Origin: Ampelocalamus luodianensis | Lineage: Eukaryota; Streptophyta; Magnoliopsida; Poales; Poaceae | Length of the DNA: 64,000 nucleotides | Reading direction: 5' to 3' | Assembly (NCBI GenBank): GCA_036346255.1 | Contig: CM070618.1 | Location: 59,593,655 to 59,657,654 of the forward strand | Part shown: positions 46,415 to 57,421 of the stretch, piece after piece | How the letters are laid out: each line of letters begins with the position of its first letter | Numbering within the stretch: the stretch's first letter is position 1 | Translations under genes and position numbers: made by a program | The notes under the pieces: model-generated | The model's database searches: none | Told to the model about the DNA's origin: nothing | Seen by the model: only the letters and a program-made list of their open reading frames with translations

Positions 46415-47060
46415 TGTCGACGATCAAGACGTCGATCTTACGAAAATAGAAAGGAGAAAATGATGTAGGAAATCTCGGGAATAATGGAATCGCTCTTTTA
46501 TTAATATGAACTGGAATTTACAAGGTATATCCTAAGGACTGCGCGCCTCTTGCTAACTCGAAACTATTACACGAATCTATGGCTTGTGCTTTTTGTCTTC
46601 CTTCTTCTCATTTTCTTTTTCCTCTCTTGATCCGCCTGAGTTCCATCTTTAAATAGCCCTCGAAGAGGTGGCGATTCCGAGAAGGCGCGATGCGGCGTTA
46701 TGTGCAGTCGGAGTCAAGTGACGGTTGATACAGAATCAACCGTTTGGCGATTATATGTCTATGAAACATATAACCGCATCGGAGGTTGTTCATCGGTGTG
46801 TCTTGGATAAGATACGTCGTATGGAATATGCACGTGTTCCATTCATCATACTGGTAGAGAATATACCTTGGAATCGTTCTTACCTTCTACGAGCGATTCT
46901 CACGGTCTCAAGCTTGGCAGGCCTTCTTCCACTGGTACTCATTATGTAACCTCTGGAATCTCTACGACCAGTGAGGTCGTGCACCTCAAAGGTTACGACC
47001 ATGAAGACGTATGGTCTTTTATATATTAAAGATAATATATAGAGGTTTTAATCCTCGTCA
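46415..47060 (-). repeat. 5' LTR of Tat-A
   Basis: It is the partner of 15926-16581 with identical termini. The difference pattern is concentrated at CAG/CTG: gcagttac and gcctgatg on the left become gcgatt and gcgatg here. Confidence 0.9.
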
Positions 47061-47450
47061 CCTGGACTCCTCCACCTCGCGTGTGTGCCCCTACCTTTTT
47101 CAAGCATGCTTTGTAGTACCGGTTCAAGTGCCTGTCCCTCCACCTATACGAGCAGTTAATTGAGCTTTATAGTAATTACAAGTTATGATGTCTACCGTTT
47201 GGCTATCTCGACTTTCCTCGCTCCAGTTCATGTGCTTCCAGTACTCCGTCCTTCGCCCGACGCTGCCGATGCCAAGCGTGTACCCACCAATATTTTCATC
47301 CGTGGATGGGGTAGCAAAGTATGGCATCCCCATCGGGTCCGGATTGCGTTAGTACTTCTCGTAGCCCTCCGTACCGTCCATATGACGGCCCTTCATGTCG
47401 TAGTCTCCCATGGTTGGGGAGAAACGAACATCGATGGGTGAGGTAGCGGG
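47061..47450 (-). pseudogene. hAT transposase, N-terminal part with BED-type finger end
   Basis: On the minus strand just right of Tat-A, the sequence encodes RHLNRYYKACLKKVGAHTR, which resembles the last part of a BED zinc finger (L-x-R-H/Y...C) and the linker that follows in RICESLEEPER-type hAT transposases. It leads straight into the sequence at 15925 when Tat-A is removed. The upstream frame 47333-47124 (GMPYFATPSTDENIGGYTLG) may be the transposase N-terminus, but I do not recognise it. BED fingers bind the element's terminal repeats. Confidence 0.6.
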
Positions 47451-47683
47451 AGGAGGACTAGGTAGCGGCGGCGGGAGCATCCGCGGCTACGCCCCGCTGC
47501 TACTTTCGCGCTACGACTCCTTGATAACATAGCGTTACCGAGCTCTGCCGCTCCCTCTATCAGCCTCATGCTTCGACTCCTTGGTAGCATGCTTGAGACT
47601 ACTGAATAGAGCACTAGAGCAAAGATAGAGTCTGAGAAGAGAAGTTGAGCTTCGGTTGTGAAGAAATGAGCAAATGCGTTCAT

Positions 47684-47694
47684 TTTTTATAGGC
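47684..47694 (-). promoter_or_regulatory. TATA-like box upstream of the hAT gene
   Basis: The minus strand reads CCTATAAAAAATG, followed about 30 bp later by a pyrimidine-rich leader. It is well placed to drive the hAT transposase gene that begins further left. Confidence 0.5.
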
Positions 47695-47829
47695 TCAGAG
47701 AGGAATAATCTCGCATATGCCCATTGCCTTGCTCGCTGCTTCTTTCTCTGCTCTGTCTTGTTATCGAATGGGGCAGGCGACCGTTGCCTCTCTTCCTCCC
47801 CTCCCATTGCTTCTCTCCCAATGCAAGCT

Positions 47830-48660
47830 ATCTTGTCTGATCACTAGTCACATCTGCCTCCCCACGCCCATCCCCTATGGCCACCTCTCCATCCCCTAAT
47901 CCCCTCTGCCAGCTCCTGGCCTCGGGTCCCCATCCCGTTCCACCGCGGCACCGCCCCCATCCAACCATCCCCATGCTCTTCCCCTTCCCCTCCCCCTCCG
48001 GCCCTCCCACTGACCCGGCGCCCCTCCCGCTAGCTCCCTTCCTCCCCAATCCCCATCCCCTTCCCCTTCAGCCCTCCCACCTGCCCGACGCCCCTCCCGC
48101 TAGCTTCGGCTCCTTGCCTCCTGATCCCCATCCCCTCCCACCACCGGCTTCAGCCCCCTCGGGCGCGGCCACAACGGCGCGTCGCCACCTCGCCACCTCC
48201 GTGTCGCGCCCCCTCGCCCAACGCCCCTCCCACCATCTCCGCCTCCCTGCCTCCCCATTCCCACCGCCAGCTTCGATCCCCTCGGGCGTGGCCGCAACGG
48301 TGCGCCGCCACCTTGCCACCTTCGCGTTGCGTCCCCGGGCGCCACCTCCGCATTGCTCCCTTGCACAAGACCGAGCGCCACCTCATCTCCACTTTCTCCT
48401 GCCTCAGGTCCCTTTCCCACCTTTAACGGCTCTGGCGCCCCGCCCGAGGCGCCCTCGCCTGCGCTACCACCTCTGTGCAGCCGCGACAACTCCGGGTCCC
48501 CTCGCAACAAGGCCCCTTAAGCACGGCTAGCTCACCTCCAGCCTTGCCCCCTCAGGCGCGGTCACAACGGCACGTCGCCACCTCGCCACTCCGCGTTGCG
48601 CCCCCTTGCCCTCTCCCTCCCTCTCTATGTTGCCGTCGTGCCACCGTGACGCCGGGCCGG
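47830..48660. repeat. C-rich degenerate repeat region in the hAT right end
   Basis: The region is very rich in ccctcc/cccc words. A unit of about 50 bp (ccctcgggcgcggccacaac followed by ggcgcgtcgccacctcgcca) recurs three times, near 48157, 48280 and 48548, with variation. The 217-codon plus frame at 47877-48530 is almost entirely P, A, S and R and overlaps long frames on the other strand. I treat it as composition, not a gene. Confidence 0.55.
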
Positions 48661-48821
48661 GCCGCCCCAAGCATGGCCCAATTGGCCGTGCCGTGCCATG
48701 CCGCCCGACAGGCCCATCCTCATGCTTGGTACGGCCCGACCGTTCGTGCCATGCTTAGACCATGTTGTGCCAGCTGGGCCTCGTGCAGGCCCGGAAAGGC
48801 ACGACCCAACTCCCAGGTCTA
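48640..48821. repeat. right subterminal region and end of the hAT element
   Basis: Words such as ggcacgac, gtgccatgc and cgggcc pair in inverted orientation with 12480-12660. The terminal ctcccaggtcta is the inverted counterpart of the left terminus. Confidence 0.55.
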
Positions 48822-48894
48822 GTATGCGTATGCAACTATGCATGCAAACTTTTTCTTTCATCATACATTGATTACACACTGGAGACCGACTAGA

Positions 48895-48896
<2 letters not shown>

Positions 48897-48930
<34 letters not shown>
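48897..48930. repeat. (AT)17 microsatellite
   Basis: This is an uninterrupted dinucleotide run, directly abutting the MITE at 48932. A short remnant run (49304-49317) separates the two MITE copies. Confidence 0.9.
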
Positions 48931-48931
<1 letters not shown>

Positions 48932-48936
<5 letters not shown>

Positions 48937-49300
48937 TATTTTCTACTCTCGGGTGTAGTTACTCCCACCTCTGATATACCACCTAAAATAACTTAGCATA
49001 CTCCTTTATCACTTTGGGTATACTCATATATTAATTATAAGATACTTCAATGTGAACCACATGAAAAATTTGCAAGAGAGTCCATAATTTTTAGCATATT
49101 TTGTAAATACCTTCATTTTCGCACATAGAAAGAAGTATATCTAAAAAATTATACATACCACCCCTAACAATGTGTAAATACCACCTAGGTTGTCTTATAT
49201 ACTCGTATAATACATATACATACTCTTGGTTGCTTAAGATACTCCTTACATTGTGAGATACGAAATAGGGAGTAATTACTCCTGGGAGTAGGAAAAATGT
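48932..49300. mobile_element. MITE, first of two tandem copies
   Basis: The terminal inverted repeats are ttctactctcgggtgtagtt on the left and actcctgggagtaggaaaaa on the right. It sits in an (AT)n run, consistent with a TA target. It is about 85-90% similar by eye to the next copy along its whole length. No coding capacity. Confidence 0.7.
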
Positions 49301-49317
49301 TTCATATATATATATAT

Positions 49318-49683
49318 GAAAAATACTTTCTACTCCCGGGTGTAGTTACTCTCACTTTTGATATACCATCTAAAAGAACTTGACATACTCCTTTATCACT
49401 TTGGGTATACTCATATACTAATTATAAGATTCTCCAATGTAAACCACACGAAAAAATTGCAAGAGAGTCTATAGTTTTTAACATATTTTGTAAATACCTT
49501 CATATTCGCACATAAAAAGAATATATCTAAAAAATTGTACATACCACCCCTGAAAAGGTGTGAATACCATTTAGTTTGTCTTATATACTCGTATAATACA
49601 CATATATACTCTCGGTTGCGCAAGATACTCCCTACGTTGTGAGATACGAAATAGGGAGTAACTACACTCGAAAGTAGGAAAAA
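49318..49683. mobile_element. MITE, second of two tandem copies
   Basis: It has the same structure as 48932-49300 in the same orientation, beginning actttctactcccgggtgt and ending with actcgaaagtaggaaaaa. The direct arrangement across a short (AT) run suggests either two insertions into one microsatellite or a tandem duplication. Confidence 0.7.
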
Positions 49684-50518
49684 GGCTTCCTTTTCTTTAG
49701 GATCCAATACCAAAACGGTAAACAGTTCACACCGATGTGTACATGACGAGTCAATCCCTCTAGACTCGGCGAAAAAAAAGGCTGTCATACTTTTTCTGTA
49801 TTTAAGCTGCACCACTATGAATAGTTTAACCCCCTGCATGCAACACCTCTCTCTCTCTCATACTATGCTTTTCTTTCATTGGAGGAAAGAATCGTCGACT
49901 AATGTCCTTTCATCCCCAATTGCTGCGATCGAGCACGCTAGCTTTACCTCTCGTGAAGAAAAGCTTTCCCCCCGTCGATATACATTCGAATCGTTTGAAT
50001 TCAACGAAACAATTTTTTTGACGTAAACAACGAAACAATTTTCGTCCGTCCATTCATGCAAAGGTCGTTGAATAATAAGTAAAATAAAGCAGGAAGCTTT
50101 AGGAATGGTCCGATCAATGCTTCCACTGTCATGTGCGTACGGCCGTCCATTAAAAATATCCTCTGGTATGTATATTACTGGATAACTGTACATGTCCAAT
50201 GAGCACGCACGAATCTAATTCCTTGCGAGTCAGGATCGGAAGATGGCAATCGATCCGATGGCGCGCGTACGTGGATCCGTATTGGCGCGGACTCAGCAGC
50301 AGGACACAGGTAGCTAGCAGCATGTCTTTCAACTGGCTGGCGAAATATTCGTCACCAACATCTCCATTCAATGAAGTTGGTGTGCAGGAGCCTGAGGCAG
50401 GTTGAGAATTGATTGGGAAGGGGTCTCCGAGATGACTCGGAGCCTGGTCAGGTTTGGTCCAGAGTCCACAGCATGGGCGGCTGCACCCTGCATGCGACGA
50501 TGTGTATGTCTAGGCATA
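49684..50518. other. intergenic DNA, no gene seen
   Basis: Short overlapping frames on both strands show no domain. A short direct echo, cgaaacaattttttt and cgaaacaattttcg, lies near 50005-50045. Otherwise I see nothing to annotate. Confidence 0.4.
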
Positions 50519-50797
50519 TGCAATGGTACAAATAGTTATTGTCTATAGTAATTATTTATGTCACTTGTAGACAGTATTATGGACAGCTCATATAATAGGT
50601 TGTCTTTTTACTTATCTTTATAGATGACACAATCTTTTAATGCTTTCATGGACCTAAGACATTTCCTCATTGGTTTTGGTGATACAGTCGACTGCAGGAT
50701 TGTAGACAACACATTTATCTCTCTTTCATCCACATCAGTTTAAATCATACGTGACAGATACTATAGACAACTGATGTAAATCTATTGTACATGACCT
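50519..50797. mobile_element. MITE with tgtctatagta-type ends
   Basis: The left end GCAATGGTACAAATAG...TTGTCTATAGTA is echoed by the inverted right end CATGTACAATAG...TTGTCTATAGTA. At about 280 bp it is non-coding. The same terminal words (atgtacaa, ttattgtctata) occur in the element in CTP synthase intron 1. The exact termini and target duplication are not resolved. Confidence 0.45.
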
Positions 50798-51963
50798 AAA
50801 TTATTGCATTGCAGTAGTGCATATAGTAAAATTACTAGCTAGGACATTTAACATAAGATTGATGATTTATTTAACATTAACTTGAAAACACAAAAAGGTA
50901 GATTTTGGATGGCATGGGAATATGTAAAACGTGTTGTAGTTTTGTTTGAGATGTCGAGCATTGTCAATTCTTAAGCACTTATAGTGAACACCATGTTTTG
51001 GGCCATTTAGCATGGTGCCTGTGGGGAGGCTGTGGATATGTGGTGAGATCAGCCTCCTCCTTCCTAGCTTCATGGTTTGGACGTCCAAAGGACGATCTGG
51101 GTTAGATTTCTTTTTGGCTAACAAAGGGTTAGGATTCAAGAAAAAACAATTAATCATGACCAAAGCATCACAGCCTCACATCCAACGATATATTAATTAA
51201 TGCAACAAAATATGGTACGTGTACACACGTTGATTTTGAACCATTAGCCCACGACGAACATCTAGAAGGCTGATTTTTTTTTTTGTTATATATGAAACAA
51301 AATCAGCACTAAATTCCTTGCAAGAAAAAAAAGCACCAAATTTCCATGTCAAAGTGGGAAAAAACCCCACCTTTTCTCGACGCCGTAATTACGCTAGCTC
51401 CTGGCACGCCCTTCTCAACGGTCTGCCCGCAAGAACGATGTGATACGGACCCTGTCACAGTCTCACAGAACTATCTTTTTTCTTCTTAATTATGGATCAA
51501 AGGACGAATTACATTCCTCTTTTAAGTTTTCTTTTTCTTGAACTGAAAAAGGAGGAGAAAAGAAGAAGATCGCTACATTAGTGAATATAATACTCTGTTT
51601 TGTAGTATCGTTTTAGAACGTGTACAGTCAAAATATGAAAACCTTGACCACTGTTACGCCTAAAAGTATTGGATTTGTTACATGAAAATGATATTAGCAT
51701 ATTTGTCATTGAAAGTACTTTATATAGTTGGGAACCATCTCTTGTAAGGGTGGTGGAGTTGTAGGTATACGATTCACCCATGGCCACTAGGGTTCAAATC
51801 CAGCCACCATGGTTTAAATCCAGGTGTTCACCATTATGCATATACGAGTGTGTTTCGGTAGGAGTTTTAATAATTTTTACTAACATATAATTTAAAAATA
51901 ATAGTCAAATGTGTGCAAGCCTTAATGCATGCAAATTGAAAATTACCAAGATCTCAATCAAAT

Positions 51964-52011
51964 GCACTGATTTTAGGTTAATAAATAGCACTGATTTTAG
52001 GTTAATAAATG
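51964..52011. repeat. 24-bp tandem repeat, two copies
   Basis: The unit gcactgattttaggttaata plus aata is repeated directly twice, differing only at its last base. Confidence 0.85.
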
Positions 52012-52129
52012 CTCCAAATTGAAATGTTAGCGTGCAGTTTGGGTTTGACTTGGATACGTGGTTATCACTACCTCTGAGGTCAGAAAAAGGATGTCATTTT
52101 GGGTTACCCGCAGGCAAATATTATAAACT

Positions 52130-52275
52130 TTAACTACACATGAAAATGATACATATAGATTTGTTTCGAAAAGAACTTTATAATATTTTAATTTTTATTA
52201 TAATAGAAATGAGTGATCAAAGTTGCATTTTAGGACCATGTAGATGTAAAAAACAACTTCACGTGACTAGAGGGA
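52130..52275. mobile_element. Stowaway-like MITE fragment
   Basis: The run from catgaaaatgatacatatag to aacaacttcacgtgactagagggag resembles the internal and right-hand part of the MITE at 9194-10626 read in the other orientation (tgatcaaagttgcattttag against atacaactttgatcac). The left end is missing. Confidence 0.45.
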
Positions 52276-53156
52276 GTGGTAGTACTGACGATCCTTTGGC
52301 ACCAAGTTTCAAAAACATGGCTTTTCCCCTCATCGAACCAAAACCACTTATCCCACTTTACTTAGAATCAAATAATCAACTTTAGTAATATCAGTTGAGA
52401 TGCAGATGCTCAAAAGGAGAAAAAAAACTAAGAGAGTTTTCTTAACGTTTTTTGCTGCTAAGTTTACTTCATTACCACCACTTAGTAATTAACATAAAAG
52501 GAACAAACCTAGCCAGATATTGATGATTATTATAGTCTGTGTGGCACCTAACTTGTCTAGTTGAAGGTCAGGACTTGAGTCTTACAGATTAAAATTGAGT
52601 AGGTTATTTATGGGTGTATTTTGGAGAAAAAAAAATTAGAGAGTACAAAGCAGACGCACACACTCACACCACCTCCACGCACGTATTTGTGTGTGCCCCT
52701 ATACACACTAGAATTTATCAGAGGCATCCAAGGCCTCACGGAACATGGGCACACACTTTTTCACTGAACGAGTGAAACGCGAATGCATATGTACTCCTAA
52801 AATCGATTGACACCAACGCCAAGTCTAGAACTTGAACCCTGGTGACCATCTGGCCGTAGGCCAGCTTCCAATGTATTTTGGAATGTGATGCAACATCTTT
52901 TTGGTCCATACCTACGGTGTTTAAATAATCAATTACACTAACCAACTCTTTCTACAGTCTAAGCAATCGCTTGGAATGCATTTATAGGAAAATTTAATCT
53001 CCCTACATTCTCTTTTATTGTTGTTTCATAATGTGTATAGTTAATCTTCTAAATCTTTGGTAACAAATATACATAAAAGTATGTAGATTTGTCATATGAA
53101 AATCACTGTGGAGATCATGAGTAGATGATCATAATCTTAGTGTGATTGAACAATTG

Positions 53157-55057
53157 ACAATGGTATCGAAGTGTTTAGAAAACCCTCGTTTTAGCAAAGT
53201 TTAGCTGAATGTCAGGCGTATGGCGATTTGATCGGCCCTGTAGGCAGTCAGACCGGCCAGGGCCTGGCGGTCAGACTGGCCAAAAGTGGCGGTTTGATGG
53301 GCCATTTTGAAAAGGTGGAATTTTTTGAATTCGCAAAAAATCACTTGTGTAGGAAGGTGAAGTGATGCATTTGCACTTGGTCTCATTGAAAATGGAGTTT
53401 CGAGGAAAAACTAGATAGAGTTTGAAATTTCTAAAGAGAGTTTAGTACGAGACTTGGGAAAAATTCCCAAGCAGTCTAACTGGCCGTTTGCCGGCAGTCA
53501 GACCGACTGACTGGTGGTTAGACCGGGCAGAGGCATTCCATTCGTTGGGAAGGTGGTGAATTTTGTGGATTTGGCCAAAGTCATGGGATTTGGTGCATAG
53601 GTGTTGCAGGATGTATGTTTTGGCACCTTGGTTTATTGTTGTGCAGATGGCTTGGAGTTGCGAAGAACTTGTGTTCGGAATTGATTTCTTGGTCTATTGT
53701 TGTGCAGATGGCTTGGAGTCAACGACACTCAATGGCGAAGATAATCGAGACTAGGTTAGAAGAGACGAAGTCCAGAATGATCGAGGATGCTAAGTAAAGT
53801 GGTTGGACTCAACCATGGCACAAGATGGGTAAGAATGATCGAACGAGAGGTTCAATGCAACGGGTTATATCAAGTGGCTTGGGGTCAATGCAAGTGCTAT
53901 GGTAGTTCTAGTGGGAGCCGTATGGGAGAAACTTGTCGATATAAAGAGAGTCATTGATGAACTTACGTGTGGCGAAGCATGTGATTGCTTCACGATGATT
54001 GGACTCGGCTTTTGGAGAAGGATCGAGAAGGGGTATTTTGATATCTTCACCAAAATATCGGGTTGATGACCTTGGAGAAACCGCGGCGCAAGAAGACATA
54101 AGCAGATGCGGTTTAGGTCGAGAAAAGATGAAAATCACAAAGAGACGGATTCGGGAGACTGGTTCGTCATTCGTTTTGAGAAGGATGCGTGAGTGTAAAC
54201 CCATTTATGTGTGAACTTAACGGGTGTGTGATAAGATTTTCTCTCTAGACCTAACCTCCATTATAAAAGAAAGGAGTGCATGATTTGCACTCAACCAACT
54301 CAAGGCTATGAAACCCTAATTTACGATTTGGAGAAAGTGAAGATAGAGGAGACTAGGGTTTGAGAGAGATTGGTTGATTCAGTGCTCAAGTGAGCTTTTG
54401 TCGTCCACGATAGAGTGATTGTAAACCAAAATCCAAACAAGGTTTGTCTCAAGATGAGTTCTATCTTGTTTTTGCTCTCTCTTTGATGTTTTTAGGATTT
54501 TGATTAGGTCTTTTGCTGTGATCTAGCTTACTAGGACATGTGGGAATTGATTTATGGTCATCTTGACCGTCTTCCACCCACGAGCAAGCTTTTGGATCAA
54601 AAGTTTGATTTTTTTCGGGTTTTGTGCCTTCTTGACCTCATTCAAGAAATTCGTGGAACCTTGACTTCTTGAAATCTTAGGTTCCTGACCTTCTTGGTGA
54701 GCTATGTTTGAAATCTTAACGGATTTGAATATCATAATCAAAAGTTAGATCGATTTGAGATCATCTCGGGCTGCTGACCCTACAACCGGCGGCTAGACCG
54801 TGCCTCAAGCAGTCAGACCAGCCATCAGACGGTCAAACCAACCCACCAGCGGTCAGACAGACCAGTTCTTGGTAGTCATACCGTCCAGGAGGTTTTGACC
54901 TCGGGGTTTTCCGATTTCAACACAAGACTTCCGTTGTGTTTTTAGGCCTTTAATGTTCATAGTTTTCATAGCTATTGGAGTAAAGAGGAAGTTGAATACC
55001 GAGGTAGTGAAAAGAGTAGGTGCTTCTATCCCCCCACCTCAGTCGTCTTTTCAGTCC
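53157..55057. repeat. unclassified 1.9-kb insertion with ggtcagacc words
   Basis: The block is flanked by direct 8-bp copies of AACAATTG (53149-53156 and 55058-55065). Near both ends it carries clusters of a motif like ggcggtcagaccggccag (53220-53300, 53475-53530 and 54780-54890). No terminal inverted repeat, LTR pair or recognisable coding sequence is visible. Inside, a ~30-bp sequence (ttattgttgtgcagatggct) occurs twice about 60 bp apart (53633 and 53693). It may be a non-autonomous element. The class is unknown. Confidence 0.45.
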
Positions 55058-55065
55058 AACAATTG

Positions 55066-56111
55066 TACTAGCAAATTTGTCATCAAAAGTACGTGTATAT
55101 CATCGTACTTTTAATAATGTTTGCTAACATATAATTAGAAAATGTTTCTTTCAAAGACGTGTAGAATTGTGTCGATGTCCAAAACAGCAAGTAAAAAAGA
55201 ACGGATGTAATAAATAAAATTGTACAAATAATCACTAAGGACTTAGCTAGGGAAATTCATGTATTCCAAACTAACCCTAAGAAAAAAGAGTAAATCTACG
55301 ACATCAGAAATATCTTCTCTAACCCACTGTAACCTGTCACTACTCTGCTGGTCACGTTTACTTACATTAACATCACAAACGAAAACTTGACAGGTTAGTC
55401 TGATTACTCGTTGGATGACGGGGCTCCATTGTTAACGTCCTTTCTTGAAGACCAATGTGAAACTGAAAAAGATGTTAGCACAGGAAAAGTGGCATTGAAG
55501 CAAAAATTCGAGTTGTGAAAGTGCTGGCAGAAAGGGATCCAAGTACAAAAGATTTGAGCAGCGAATTAGAACAAACATATGGCAAAGCCCCACAGATTAT
55601 GACTTGTTTTGACAGCAACGGCCATGAGCCCAAGATTTTTAGTCGGCATGTTTCAGGCTGGCAGTATCGGGGTATCGGAAAATGCGATTAATGATGCTTG
55701 CAATGCTCTCTCTAGACTAGAATTAGGTTCTCTTTGGAAAAAGCCCGTTTGTTTATTATTATTTTTTGGTCTAGAAAGGGTACACTTTGAGGACTTGTGC
55801 AAAGCAGACAAGCCATGCAGGGGATTTTAGTTTTTTTCTCTATGTACCTATTATGATGGTAAGAATGTGATTCCCTAGCGAAAAATAATGTTTGATGAGT
55901 AGACAAATATACCATAGAATCACATTAGGCTAATAGAACAGGTTTAGAATAGTAAGCTCGATCTCCCAACATAATATAAATCGATACATATATAGTACCA
56001 ATAATAAATAGAGTTGTGCTTTTTATTTGCGCTCTTCAGAAAACTCAATTGAATACATTTTAAGCATCATTGTTAGTTGTGGAGAAGTGGGATTGCAAAT
56101 AAGACCTTCAC

Positions 56112-56149
<38 letters not shown>

Positions 56150-56290
56150 ACCACCACGAACCATTAGTTCATATGAGATTATCGCATGACACACTTCGTG
56201 GTATAGAAAATATTAACTATTCCCTCTAGTAAGAAATTCTTGATGTTGATTTTTTTATTTATTTTAGGGTCATCTGTGAAAGGGTTTATT
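55066..56290. other. AT-rich intergenic DNA, no gene seen
   Basis: Short frames lack domains. A (TA)n run of about 32 bp lies at 56115-56147. Nothing else could be supported. Confidence 0.4.
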
Positions 56291-56405
56291 CAGACCTCAT
56301 TTGGAACAAATGAATTTCACAAAAATTTGCAGAAATTCCATGGAAAACAGTTCCATTTGATCTGAAGGAACAGGAAAAAAAATTCCGTGTTCCAAATAGA
56401 CCCTC
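56291..56405. mobile_element. small MITE-like foldback
   Basis: CAGACCTCATTTGGAACAAA at the left is mirrored by an inverted AGGGTCTATTTGGAACACGG at the right, spanning ~115 bp. An inner pair (aatttcac / gaaattcc) adds stem. This type, with attTGGAAC ends, is common beside grass genes. No clear target duplication. Confidence 0.45.
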
Positions 56406-56469
56406 AACGTTCACAGCAAGTTATGCGATCACCTGACTTGTTTCTCGGAGTTCTTCATGGGATTAATTA

Positions 56470-56830
56470 AGGGAAAATTGGCTACATGACACTGCAATTT
56501 TGTATCCTTTGCCAATGGACATAAAAAACGTGATTTCGCCAAAAGACACTAACATTTTATAGTATTTTGCTGTTAGACACTCCTCTCATTAAAATAATAT
56601 ATCCGAGTGATTAGGAGAGAGAAACTTTATAAAATGCTCTCAATGTGCAGTGCCTGGCTCGGTCGGCATAGTGCCTGCCTCGGTTGGTCTCATTGAACCG
56701 ACCCAATTCTAATGGTTTTAGACCCACATGTCGGGCATTGGACCCACATGTCATACAAATTAATCTCACTAATTGCAATTCTAATGGTTTTGGACCCACA
56801 TGTCATACAAAATACTAATGAATTATTAAT
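56470..56830. repeat. repeat-like stretch with duplicated ggacccacatgtcatac
   Basis: The phrase ggttttggacccacatgtcata and its variants occur three times (about 56713, 56744 and 56780), and caattctaatggtttt twice. The start resembles a repeat with tggctacatgacactgcaat. The parent element is not identified. Confidence 0.5.
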
Positions 56831-56836
56831 AGCTAA

Positions 56837-57421
56837 CTAATTGTACTTAACACTAATTAATTTCCTCACTAACCTAACTACTTTGCTGCAGTTGATCTTC
56901 TTCCCCAAATCCACAAAACAGAGAAAAATAGAGAATCTCCATAGCCTCTTCTTCCTCACGACAAGGCACACTCTCTTGCTCCGGCTCCTCGGTCGTCCCC
57001 TCCTTGCCATCTTGCCACACCCGTCGGCCTCTGCGTCTCGGCGTCGGCGTCCCCCGGCGGCCTCCTGCCTCCTGGCGCGCACCGCCTCCAGCCTTGCCAC
57101 AGTCGCAGCCCGACACGCCCTCGTCGTGCGTTGCAGCGCCTCCGCCCCCTCGACGAGCGCCTCGACCTTCCTCTCCTCGGCCTCCATGCCCCTGTGCAGC
57201 TCCTCGTGTCTCCGCCCCGGCAAAGCCATGACATCATGGTGGGCGACATGGCTCGACCAGGGTAGAGAAGGCATTGCGTGGAGAAGCTCGGGGTGGTGCA
57301 GAAGGCGTGCGCGGTCGTGGCGATGCACCTCCTCAATCGTGGAGTTGACGGCGACGTGCGCTATGGCGGCTTCGGGAGGCGGCGACGTGAGCGCCGGTGG
57401 TGGCGGTGGCACGAGGCGCAT
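56837..57421 (-). other. 194-codon GC-rich frame, possible captured gene fragment
   Basis: The minus frame has a Pro-rich N-terminus, a helix-forming middle rich in E, R and A (around MEAEERKVEALVEGAEAL and ATVARLEAVRARRQEAAGG), a basic stretch and a hydrophobic tail. A plus frame of similar length overlaps it, and base composition alone could give both. The boundary with AT-rich flanks at ~56890 is sharp. No domain is recognised, and no terminal repeats show that a MULE carried it. It could be a captured fragment or a chance frame. I do not call it a gene. Confidence 0.25.
57260..57299 (+). repeat. 40-bp direct repeat, copy 1
   Basis: gggtagagaaggcattgcgt...ggggtggtgc here recurs at 58052-58091 with two base differences, 790 bp away and in the same orientation. 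Confidence 0.85.

Larger units (their letters stand above)
15926..47060 (-). mobile_element. Tat-A: Ty3/Gypsy element of Tat type with both LTRs, nested insertions inside
   Basis: Two LTRs of 656 bp (left, 3') and 646 bp (right, 5') both begin TGTCGACGATCAAGACGTCG and end ATCCTCGTCA. They are flanked by the perfect 5-bp duplication CCTGG (15921-15925 and 47061-47065). The minus strand carries, from the right, primer-binding site, gag, a damaged protease, reverse transcriptase, RNase H and integrase. A plus-strand extra gene lies between integrase and the left LTR. Tat-B interrupts the reverse transcriptase, and a Tekay-type element plus a deletion removes the RNase H to integrase linker. Gene order, PBS and PPT type and the antisense frame fit the Tat (OTA) group of grass Gypsy elements. 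It inserted into the hAT gene. Confidence 0.9.
12475..48821 (-). mobile_element. hAT element (RICESLEEPER-like), host of the whole nest
   Basis: The left end CAGAGGTGAGAGTCGGGCC and the right end, inverted, TAGACCTGGGAGTTGGGTC, match at 16 of 23 positions. Both subterminal regions are filled with cgtgc/gcacg-type words. Between them, minus-strand hAT coding pieces appear in correct order once the Tat-A insertion is skipped: BED-finger region (47061-47450), core (15336-15925) and C-terminal dimerisation region (14085-14360). I do not see a clean 8-bp duplication at the ends (tacatatg on the left; the nearest match on the right, tgcgtatg, is displaced by 3 nt). The boundaries are therefore probable, not proven. 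The element is dead: split by 31 kb and also broken by two smaller LTR pieces. Confidence 0.65.
50798..53148. other. AT-rich intergenic DNA with old MITE fragments
   Basis: No gene. Fragments of Stowaway-like elements are recognisable at about 51590-51730, 52130-52275 (ending gactagagggagt, cf. the right end at 10626) and 52995-53110. A perfect 24-bp tandem pair lies at 51964-52011. Remaining frames are short and without domains. Confidence 0.45.

Noticed and set aside
47877..48530. 217-codon Pro-rich plus frame, the longest in the window
   Set aside because: It lies in a C-rich degenerate repeat inside the hAT right end. All frames there are open on both strands, and the composition is not protein-like.
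49860..50405. Possible promoter and short exon structure near 50 kb
   Set aside because: Only short frames with stops on both strands and no conserved motif. Nothing supports a gene.
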